8,067 bases of DNA from DTQF01 sp038874185. GTDB taxonomy: Archaea; Micrarchaeota; Micrarchaeia; CABMEP01. The notes beneath the pieces were generated by a model, which was given only the letters and a program-made list of their open reading frames with translations, made no database searches and was not told the DNA's origin. A program made the translations under genes and the position numbers. The stretch covers positions 1 through 8,067 of the forward strand of contig JAVZCX010000033.1 in the NCBI GenBank assembly GCA_038874185.1, in the 5' to 3' direction. Shown piece after piece: positions 1 through 6,632 of the stretch; the first letter of the stretch is position 1, and every line of letters begins with the position of its first letter.

Positions 1-848
1 AATTTTTTAAAACAATTAGAGAGTTCCGAAAACATAAATTTGATGTAGCAGTAATTTTGCACGGCAATGAACCTCAGGCAACACCAATGGCATATTTGGG
101 AGGTGCGAGGTTTATCGTGAAAGTGCCAAACTCTAACAATTTTAGATTTTTGCTTTCTAATTCAAATAAGCTCTATACATGGGATAATTTTAAACACGGG
201 GTCGAAGTTAGACTAAAATCAGCAGAATTAATAGGATGTGATATTAAAGATAAACGAATGGTCTTGCCAATTCAACAAAAAGGTGAAGATTTTGTTAGAG
301 ATTTTTTAAAACAAAACAATATTGATGAGAAAGAAACTATCATAGGATTTCAAGTAGGAGCTTCCACCTTAAGTAGAATGTGGTTTCCAGAGAGATTTAT
401 TGAATTAGGGAAAAAATTAATCCAATCAGACTCTGAAATAAAAATTATAATTACGGGGTCTCCTAATGAATATTCATATTGTAATAAAATAGCTCAAGGT
501 ATAGGAAAAGGAGTGGTTGTCTCGGCAGGTAAAATTCCTTTGAAATATATACCATCCCTAATAAAGAGATTCAAATTTTTGGTTACAGGAGACACAGGAA
601 TTATGCATATGGCAATTGCTTTGGGAACGCCGATAATTGGATTATTTGCTGTTTCTGATCCTAATTGGTCTGGACCATATTATGATTTTGATAAGCATTT
701 GATTATCAGAAAAAATAGAACATGTGAACTATGTATAAGTAAAAAATGTAAATATCCAGTATGTATGGAAAGTATCTCTGTTGAAGAAGTCTATAAAGCT
801 ATAATAAAATTATTAAGTTTGAAATATGAAATTACCCATAGTTTATGA
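1..848 (+). CDS. GT9 (heptosyltransferase-like) glycosyltransferase, 5' partial
   Basis: The reading frame is open from base 3 to the TGA at 846-848, giving 281 residues with the N-terminus cut off by the window edge. A TTG at 57 can be read as a start, but the 18 codons before it are open and encode the family-like lead-in FDVAVILHGNEP, so it is internal. GT9 enzymes are about 350 residues, so roughly 70 residues are missing, including the N-terminal IGD motif. Visible family marks are GASTLSRMWFPERF (about nt 357-398), where a basic residue normally contacts the donor phosphates, and GDTGIMHMAIALGTPIIGLF (588-647) followed by SDP. A cysteine cluster C-x2-C-x4-C-x4-C lies at 723-764. The family transfers sugars, typically heptose from ADP-heptose, to LPS core at the cytoplasmic face of the inner membrane. 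The actual donor here is not determined. The 3' end overlaps the next gene by 23 nt. Confidence 0.9.
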   Translation, partial: FFKTIREFRKHKFDVAVILHGNEPQATPMAYLGGARFIVKVPNSNNFRFLLSNSNKLYTWDNFKHGVEVRLKSAELIGCDIKDKRMVLPIQQKGEDFVRDFLKQNNIDEKETIIGFQVGASTLSRMWFPERFIELGKKLIQSDSEIKIIITGSPNEYSYCNKIAQGIGKGVVVSAGKIPLKYIPSLIKRFKFLVTGDTGIMHMAIALGTPIIGLFAVSDPNWSGPYYDFDKHLIIRKNRTCELCISKKCKYPVCMESISVEEVYKAIIKLLSLKYEITHSL

Positions 849-2061
849 AAAACCTTACAATATACTAATTCTTGATACAGGTAAAGAATGGGGTGGAGGA
901 ACAAATAGTCTTCTTGAACTTCTTAAAAGGATTGATAAGAACAGATATCATTTTATTGCCCTCTTTTATAACAACTATAAAAAAGGTTATGAATCCGATA
1001 TAAAATCTGAGATAGAGAAGCTTGGAATAGAGTTTTTGCTCTTAGAGCAAAAAAAACAGCCAGCCATTTTAAAAATACTCAAAGAACTATTTAGGATATT
1101 ATTTTTTTTCAATAAAAATTTAAAAAAATATATGATATTCCTTATTGATTACCAATTTAGAATTAAAACAAATGCAAAAAGGATTGCACAGATTTTAAAA
1201 GATTTGAAGATAGATCTGCTGTATATGAACAATCAGCCCTCATCAAACTTTGAAGGTATTATTGCCTCGAAAATAACAGGTATTCCTGCACTACAACACA
1301 GTAGAAAAGAGACAAAACTTAACTGTTTTGAGATTAAAGCTACTAATTTATGGCTAAAAAAAATGATATGTGTTTCTTATGGTGTTAAAGATGCCTTTGT
1401 AAAGCAAGGCATACATGCTGAGAAATGTGTAGTAGTTCATAATGGAATAGATCCTGAAACAAAACCATCAATATCTCCTTTTGAAATAAGAAAAAAATTG
1501 GGAATATCAGAAGATGATATTCTTATAGGAGTAGTGGGGTCTCTTATTAAGATAAAACGAATCATAGATTTAATAGATGCTTTTTACATACTCACTTATC
1601 AAACCAAGAATTCTGTTAAATGCATTATTGTAGGAGAGGGTCCAGAAAAAGACAGCCTAATTGAATATGCCAAAAAAAGGAAAATTCAGGAAAAGATTAT
1701 ATTTACAGGTTTTCAATCCAATGCTATTTCGTATATAAATGCCATGGATATATTTGTTTTAACCTCTGAAAAAGAAGGATTACCAAGAGTTATTCTTGAA
1801 GCGATGCTTATGGGAAAGCCTGTTGTAGCTTCAAATGTGACAGGTCCTGCAGAACTTGTTATTGATGGAGAGACAGGCTTTCTTGTTCCAGTTCGGCATC
1901 CTGAAATCTTTGCTAATTGTATTTTAAAATTAATTAAGAATCCTGAGTTAAGAAAACAGATGGGCGAAAAAGCAAGGAAGCGAGCAATTGAAAAATTTTC
2001 TATTGAAAAATATATCGCTGGAGTTGAGAATATTTTAAAGGAATGTTTGATAGAGAACTAA
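826..2061 (+). CDS. GT4 family glycosyltransferase
   Basis: This is a 411-residue GT-B fold retaining glycosyltransferase. The N-terminal domain opens with ILILDTGKEWGGGTNSLL (13-30), the glycine-rich acceptor-side loop. The C-terminal Glycos_transf_1 domain starts near residue 232 (ILIGVVGSL) and carries IIVGEGP (267-273), IIFTGF (291-296) and the EX7E motif with E317 and E325, expected to bind the nucleotide-sugar donor. VVHNGID (203-209) is the usual interdomain strand. Residues 75-115 are Lys/Phe/Ile-rich and may be an amphipathic membrane-binding stretch; this is inferred. The ATG at 826 is the only reasonable start, because an in-frame TGA sits at 820-822 and no start lies between 826 and the first beta strand. 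No good ribosome site is visible, so translation is probably coupled to the preceding gene, which it overlaps by 23 nt. The sugar specificity cannot be read from sequence. Confidence 0.92.
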   Translation: MKLPIVYEKPYNILILDTGKEWGGGTNSLLELLKRIDKNRYHFIALFYNNYKKGYESDIKSEIEKLGIEFLLLEQKKQPAILKILKELFRILFFFNKNLKKYMIFLIDYQFRIKTNAKRIAQILKDLKIDLLYMNNQPSSNFEGIIASKITGIPALQHSRKETKLNCFEIKATNLWLKKMICVSYGVKDAFVKQGIHAEKCVVVHNGIDPETKPSISPFEIRKKLGISEDDILIGVVGSLIKIKRIIDLIDAFYILTYQTKNSVKCIIVGEGPEKDSLIEYAKKRKIQEKIIFTGFQSNAISYINAMDIFVLTSEKEGLPRVILEAMLMGKPVVASNVTGPAELVIDGETGFLVPVRHPEIFANCILKLIKNPELRKQMGEKARKRAIEKFSIEKYIAGVENILKECLIEN

Positions 2062-2122
2062 AAAATCCACAAGATTTTATAACATGGAGCAAAGTTAAAG
2101 CAACTAAGGATTCTATAAAGGC

Positions 2123-3241
2123 ATGTTTTACGTTCTATTAACATATTTAATAAGCCCTATATTGTACTTATTACTTTTTTTCCGTCAGAGAGAAGATGTT
2201 GAAAATATCTTGATAATTCAAACAGCCAAAATTGGCGATTTGATATGTTCAACTCCTGTCTTTAGAGAAATAAAGAAAAAATATCCATATTCTCAAATAA
2301 CAGTTATAGTAAATCCAGATACAAAAGCTTTGTTAGAATATAATCCACATGTGAATAAAATAATATCAATAAAAGCCTCTGACTTTAAGGGACTTTCAGG
2401 GAAAATATGGCTATCAAATTTGATACGCAAGGGACATTATGATATTGCAATATGTCTCAATCCTAATGTACCTTTTTCCATCGCATTATTCTGGGGTCTG
2501 GTTCCAATAAGGATATCTGTTATGCCTAACTTTGCAGGGGTCACATTTAAACTTGCCTCGGTTTTTTACACATATCTTGAGAAGCACATTAGTGGGCAGT
2601 TAGTTATAGAAACATATATGAAAATGCTAAAAGCAATAGGAATTGACAGCAGTGATATAACCAAAGAAGTTTATAAATCCGAAAATGCGGATGCAATTGG
2701 ACAACAAATTTTAAGAGGAATCAACAAACCATTAATAGGAATAGCAGTTAGTAGCGGCAATAAGTTAAAGGAATTGGGAGCAGAGAAGATTATTAAACTC
2801 ATAGATATGCTATTAGATGATATTGATGCATATGTGGTGCTCATCGGCTCTGAGCAGGACAAAAACACCGCCAATTTAATACTAGACGCTACCAGCAAAA
2901 GAGATAGAATCATAAATGCTACAGGAAAGTTAAATCTGAAAGAGCTTCCAGCTCTTGTTGAAAGACTTTCTCTATTTATTGGTGTTGATACAGGGATAAC
3001 ATATATGGCTGATGCTTTAAATATCCCTCTGATTAATATAGCAGGACCTTCTAACATGGAAGATCAAAGACCATTGGGAGAAAAGGTTTTCATAATTCAG
3101 AAAAATCTTTCATGTGTGCCATGTTCTCATTCATTTAAAGCACCTTATAAGTGTAAAATTCATAATAGATCATGCATAGAAACAGTTACAACAGAGGAAA
3201 TATACAATGCAGTTAAAAAATTATTCATTCCAACTTCATGA
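2123..3241 (+). CDS. Divergent GT9 glycosyltransferase with N-terminal membrane segment
   Basis: This 372-residue protein begins with a hydrophobic helix (about residues 3-20) ahead of the GT9 start ILIIQTAKIGDLICSTP (29-45). D39 matches the proposed catalytic Asp of the IGD motif. The C-terminal half has FIGVDTGITYMADALNIP (285-302). Three usual features are altered: the histidine of the DTGxxH motif is Tyr (Y294), the GPTDP-like element reads GPSNMED (308-314), and the Lys/Trp donor loop reads SSGNKLKELG (210-219). A cysteine set C331-x2-C334-x9-C344-x6-C351 precedes the final helix. Fold and family are clear, but the donor and even the activity are uncertain. An in-frame TAA at 2105-2107 rules out an upstream start. 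AAAGG at 2117-2121 sits too close to the ATG to be ideal, while AAGGA at 2106-2110 is 12 nt away. The 3' end overlaps the next gene by 35 nt. It probably acts at the inner membrane in LPS assembly. Confidence 0.88.
   Translation: MFYVLLTYLISPILYLLLFFRQREDVENILIIQTAKIGDLICSTPVFREIKKKYPYSQITVIVNPDTKALLEYNPHVNKIISIKASDFKGLSGKIWLSNLIRKGHYDIAICLNPNVPFSIALFWGLVPIRISVMPNFAGVTFKLASVFYTYLEKHISGQLVIETYMKMLKAIGIDSSDITKEVYKSENADAIGQQILRGINKPLIGIAVSSGNKLKELGAEKIIKLIDMLLDDIDAYVVLIGSEQDKNTANLILDATSKRDRIINATGKLNLKELPALVERLSLFIGVDTGITYMADALNIPLINIAGPSNMEDQRPLGEKVFIIQKNLSCVPCSHSFKAPYKCKIHNRSCIETVTTEEIYNAVKKLFIPTS
3193..3198 (+). promoter_or_regulatory. Ribosome binding site for the O-antigen ligase-like gene
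   Basis: AGAGGA lies 8 nt before the ATG at 3207, inside the 3' end of the preceding GT9 gene. It supports 3207 as the start even though this makes a 35-nt overlap. No other in-frame ATG follows near the N-terminus. Confidence 0.6.
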
Positions 3242-4499
3242 TATAATCAATAAATTTGCAATTTGGGTGCTGTGCTTTCTAATCCTTATTCTTCCAATTG
3301 CCCATACAGCAACGCTCCGTGCAATTTCTTTTATTTGTTCATTAATTTTGGTTTTATTTTATTATCTTATAACAAAAAATTTTAGGTGGATAAATACATC
3401 CTTTGAATTACCTTTTTTGTTTTTTTTTATAATTGCTTTATTATCACTGCCTACTTCCGTTGATTTTTCTGAGAGTTTAAAAGAAATTAAAGGAGAACTT
3501 ATTAAACCCATTGTTTTATTTTATTTAACTTATTACGCGATACAAAAGAACTCAGATGGCATGGCATTAATAAAAGCTCTTTTTATCGGAAGTTTTATAT
3601 TTAGTCTTTACTCATTTTATGATTTTTATATTCAGAAAGGACAATTTTTCTCTGTGGTCTACAAGGCAGGCGGATTACGAGACCCCGGAGGAGGTGAAGT
3701 AGCAGCCCTATATCACACAATGGTTATTCCTTTTATCATTTTGAAGCTTTTATACAGCCAAATAAAGAAAGAACGCATTTTATTATTTTTTTTGCTAATT
3801 ATAAATTTATTAGCAATCCATATTACTTTTGTTAGAGCAGGAATGTTTGCTCTGTTTTTTCAAGTTATTTTTATTTCTTTATTGTTATTAAAAGATGGGA
3901 AATGGTTACTTAATATTTTCATTATTGTTATCCTAACATTAATAAGCTTTGTATATATTGAAAATAAAATGTTTCGCGAGATGCATACTGAAAAAATACC
4001 TTCTATTAAAGAATATTTGAAAATGTCTCCAGAGGAAATCGCAGGAAAAAATCCTTCTTCAATGAGGCAAAGGCTTGCTATGTGGAAGACAGCTATAGAA
4101 AAAATATTGGAAAATCCTTTCTACCCTCATGGATATGGAAGGTTTCTTTTTGGTAAAACAGTTAGAAATGAGAATAATAAGCACTTTATTTATCCTCAAA
4201 CACATAATACTTTTATTGGAATCACTTTTGAGTTAGGTATTCAGGGTTTGTTAGTATTTTTATGGATGATAACAACATTTTTTATTGTTTGTTTGAAGTA
4301 TTGGATAAAATCTAATGATTCCTTGATAAAATATTTTTCTGCTTCTTTGATGACCATGATGATAGGATATTGGATAAATAACTTCTTTGGAAGTTTTGAT
4401 GGAGATGATTCAAAACAACTTTTTATGATGTTACTTGGCATAGGAATGGCTGTAATGCACAGAATTCCTAAAGAAAGAGATATTGCCAATCAAAAATGA
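3207..4499 (+). CDS. O-antigen ligase/polymerase family membrane protein
   Basis: This is a 430-residue polytopic inner-membrane protein of the Wzy_C/O-antigen ligase family (WaaL-like). Hydrophobic segments lie near 14-32, 38-55, 68-83, 100-113, 125-142, 168-184, 191-207, 209-228, 234-251, 338-361, 376-392 and 405-417. The large periplasmic loop (about 252-337) ends in the family signature: SMRQRLAMWKTAIEKI (285-300), NPFYPHGYGRF (303-313) and QTHNTFIGITFELGIQG (331-347). R210 in FVRAG and H333 in QTHN match positions known to matter in WaaL. WaaL ligases join undecaprenyl-linked glycan to lipid A-core in the periplasm. Wzy polymerases and oligosaccharyltransferases share this fold, so ligase, polymerase and glycosylase cannot be separated from sequence alone. 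Its place among core-type transferases favours a ligase. The gene is very T-rich and contains T9 (3420-3428) and T8 (3786-3793) runs. Its TGA overlaps the next ATG (ATGA, 4 nt). Confidence 0.88.
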   Translation: MQLKNYSFQLHDIINKFAIWVLCFLILILPIAHTATLRAISFICSLILVLFYYLITKNFRWINTSFELPFLFFFIIALLSLPTSVDFSESLKEIKGELIKPIVLFYLTYYAIQKNSDGMALIKALFIGSFIFSLYSFYDFYIQKGQFFSVVYKAGGLRDPGGGEVAALYHTMVIPFIILKLLYSQIKKERILLFFLLIINLLAIHITFVRAGMFALFFQVIFISLLLLKDGKWLLNIFIIVILTLISFVYIENKMFREMHTEKIPSIKEYLKMSPEEIAGKNPSSMRQRLAMWKTAIEKILENPFYPHGYGRFLFGKTVRNENNKHFIYPQTHNTFIGITFELGIQGLLVFLWMITTFFIVCLKYWIKSNDSLIKYFSASLMTMMIGYWINNFFGSFDGDDSKQLFMMLLGIGMAVMHRIPKERDIANQK

Positions 4500-5536
4500 T
4501 CTCAAAAATCCTCTTTATCCGGCGTGACAATATTGGTGACCTTGTTTGCACAACTCCCACAATACATGCAGTAAGGCAGGCTTATCCTGAGGCGAAAATT
4601 GGAATCCTTGTAAACTCTTATAATGCAGAGATAGTAAAAAATAATCCAGATATTGATGAGATATATGTTTACGAAAAAGCAAAGCATGTTCCTGATAAAA
4701 ATAAGCTTTCCGTTTGGTGGAACAATCTCAAAATTCTCATGAAAATCAGAAAAGAAAAATATGACATAGCAATTGCCTGTGGTTCTTATTCTCCAAGACT
4801 TGCAAGATATGCCTTTATGACAGGAGCTAAGCTTAGAATTGGTTATTTACCATCAAAATCAAACACTTCATTATTTTATAACATGCCTATCATAGAACCT
4901 CAAAAACCGATGCATGAGGTAGAGCGGGTTTTCACTCTCATTTCTCCCTTGGGGATAAAAGTAAGTCCTGATGTAATGCGAGTATTTCCTTCACAAACTG
5001 AGATTCAAAGGATGAGGGATTTTTTACTTGATAGGAGACTCTTCACTAAAGCTCAGAATGACAAACCTTTAATTGCCTTTCATATAAGCAGTAGAAAACC
5101 TGAAAATAGATGGTCTCATGATAACTTCATCAATCTTGCGAGGCTTATCTTAGAAAGTCATAATGCTAATATTATGCTTTTATGGTCTCCGGGTTCTGAA
5201 AATAATCCCTATCACCCCGGAGATGATGAGAAGGCTGAGTTAATAATCAAAGCTCTCCCTGAAATCATCCCATTTAAAACCATTCGCTTGAGTGAGCTTA
5301 TTGCTGCGTTAAGTTTTGCCAAGCTTGTTGTATGCCTTGATGGAGGAGCCATGCACATAGCAGCAGCACTTGGTAAACCTATTGTAACGATATGGGGTTC
5401 AACAGACCCTGCAAGATGGAGACCATGGGGGGTAAAACATGTTCTATTTCAGGACAATAGCAGAGATGCAAACTCTATAAAGGTCATGCCTGTATATGAA
5501 ATGGTGTCCAAATTGCTAAAGGAGTTGACAGTCTAA
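4496..5536 (+). CDS. GT9 (ADP-heptose:LPS heptosyltransferase-like) glycosyltransferase
   Basis: This is a complete 346-residue GT9 enzyme of normal family length. The N-terminal KILFIRRDNIGDLVCTTP (4-21) holds the IGD motif, with D15 as the likely catalytic base. In the C-terminal domain, AFHISSRKPENRWSHDNF (194-211) is the donor phosphate loop. LDGGAMHIAAALGKPIVTIW (281-300) followed by GSTDPARWRPWG (301-312) is the nucleotide-sugar binding core, with the motif histidine retained (H287). Unlike the two other GT9 proteins here, it has no cysteine cluster in its tail. The start is set by the ATGA overlap with the preceding ligase-like gene, which suggests coupled translation; no strong ribosome site is visible. 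By family it transfers a heptose or related sugar to the LPS inner core at the cytoplasmic side of the inner membrane. Which residue of the core it adds is unknown. Confidence 0.92.
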   Translation: MISKILFIRRDNIGDLVCTTPTIHAVRQAYPEAKIGILVNSYNAEIVKNNPDIDEIYVYEKAKHVPDKNKLSVWWNNLKILMKIRKEKYDIAIACGSYSPRLARYAFMTGAKLRIGYLPSKSNTSLFYNMPIIEPQKPMHEVERVFTLISPLGIKVSPDVMRVFPSQTEIQRMRDFLLDRRLFTKAQNDKPLIAFHISSRKPENRWSHDNFINLARLILESHNANIMLLWSPGSENNPYHPGDDEKAELIIKALPEIIPFKTIRLSELIAALSFAKLVVCLDGGAMHIAAALGKPIVTIWGSTDPARWRPWGVKHVLFQDNSRDANSIKVMPVYEMVSKLLKELTV

Positions 5537-5537
5537 A

Positions 5538-6632
5538 ATGCCAATTAAAGTTCTTCATACTGAATCATCGCCTGGATGGGGAGGACAGGAAAATAGGATA
5601 CTTAATGAAGCTTTGGGTTTGGAGAAATTAGGGGCAAAAGTTTATATTCTATGTCAACCTGGAAGTATTCTATTTAAAAAAGCCTCTGAAGCAGGTATTG
5701 AAGTATTTACCTATCCTATGAGAAAAAGCTACGATATCAGAGCAATCTATTATACTAAGAGACTCATCTGTAAATTAAACATTAATGTAGTGAATACTCA
5801 CAGCGGTAAAGACACCTATATAGCAGGGATTGCTGCAAAGCTCTTGAAAAAACGTCCTTTAGTTGTAAGAACCCGCCATCTTGCCTTGCCAATCACATCA
5901 ACTTTTTCCTATAAATATCTTTCAGATGTGGTTGTAACTGTCAGCCATTATGTTAGAAACTATCTTATCAATAAAGGTTTGAATCCCAAAAAGGTATTTG
6001 CTGTTCCAACAGGAGTTGATGTAGAAAAATTTAATCCTGATGTAGTAAAAGCCTCCTTAAGAGAAGAATTAGGACTTAGTAAATTTAAACCTATAATCGG
6101 AACCGTAGCAGTTTTAAGAAAGAAAAAGGGGCATCACATTCTACTGGAAGCAATCCCTGAAGTTTTAAAGGAAATCCCAGAAGCAACTTTTATTTTTGTA
6201 GGAGACGGTCCCCAAAGAAAGAATATTGAAGAGGAAATAAAAAAATATGAACTTTCAAAAAATGTAATAATGCTTGGACACAGAAATGATATTCCTCAGA
6301 TACTTAAGGCTATTGATTTATTTGTTCTTCCAACTCTTCAGGAGGCTCTGGGGACAGCCTTTTTAGAAGCAATGGCGATGGAAAAACCTGTTATTGGCTC
6401 TGATGTTGATGGAGTAAGAGAGGTAATAGATGATGGAATAAATGGCTATCTTGTCTCTCCAGACAAACCTTATCTTTTTGCAACTAAAATTGTTGAAATT
6501 CTAAAGAGACCAGAATTGGCATACAAGATGGGAGAGGCAGGAAGAAATAAAGTGAAAAACAATTATACTTTAGAACATATGTGCAAAAGTATGCTTAATT
6601 TATATCTCCAGTATGCAAAAAGAAATCTATAA
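5538..6632 (+). CDS. GT4 family glycosyltransferase
   Basis: This is a 364-residue GT-B fold retaining glycosyltransferase. The N-terminal domain shows VLHTESSPGWGGQENRI (5-21), with the Gly-rich acceptor loop, then VVNTHSGKD (84-92). The donor domain starts near 186 with IIGTVAVLRKKKGHHILLEA (186-205) and continues with FIFVGDGP (218-225) and VIMLGHRNDI (243-252). The EX7E pair is E269 and E277 in QEALGTAFLEA. The ATG follows the previous stop by one base. An in-frame TGA at 5526-5528 prevents an earlier start, and AAGGAG at 5519-5524 is the best, rather distant, ribosome site. Its TAA (6630-6632) lies inside the stop region of the convergent dehydrogenase gene, leaving no space for a terminator. 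It most likely adds a non-heptose sugar in the same LPS or O-antigen pathway; the substrate is not predictable. Confidence 0.93.
   Translation: MPIKVLHTESSPGWGGQENRILNEALGLEKLGAKVYILCQPGSILFKKASEAGIEVFTYPMRKSYDIRAIYYTKRLICKLNINVVNTHSGKDTYIAGIAAKLLKKRPLVVRTRHLALPITSTFSYKYLSDVVVTVSHYVRNYLINKGLNPKKVFAVPTGVDVEKFNPDVVKASLREELGLSKFKPIIGTVAVLRKKKGHHILLEAIPEVLKEIPEATFIFVGDGPQRKNIEEEIKKYELSKNVIMLGHRNDIPQILKAIDLFVLPTLQEALGTAFLEAMAMEKPVIGSDVDGVREVIDDGINGYLVSPDKPYLFATKIVEILKRPELAYKMGEAGRNKVKNNYTLEHMCKSMLNLYLQYAKRNL

Noticed and set aside
57..59. TTG as the start of the first gene
   Set aside because: The frame is open from base 3 and the 18 preceding codons match GT9 sequence, so the gene enters from outside the window.
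2047..2083. Possible internal promoter: TTGATA (2047-2052) and TATAAC (2078-2083) before the GT9 gene
   Set aside because: The spacing of 25 nt is far from the usual 16-18 nt, and such hexamers are common by chance in AT-rich DNA.
2671..3057. 128-codon open frame on the minus strand
   Set aside because: It lies wholly inside the GT9 gene, has no ribosome site or recognisable domain, and looks like a shadow of the real frame.
4241..4687. Two minus-strand open frames (4241-4489 and 4502-4687)
   Set aside because: Both are antisense to well-supported genes (ligase-like and GT9) and encode low-quality hydrophobic peptides with no family resemblance.
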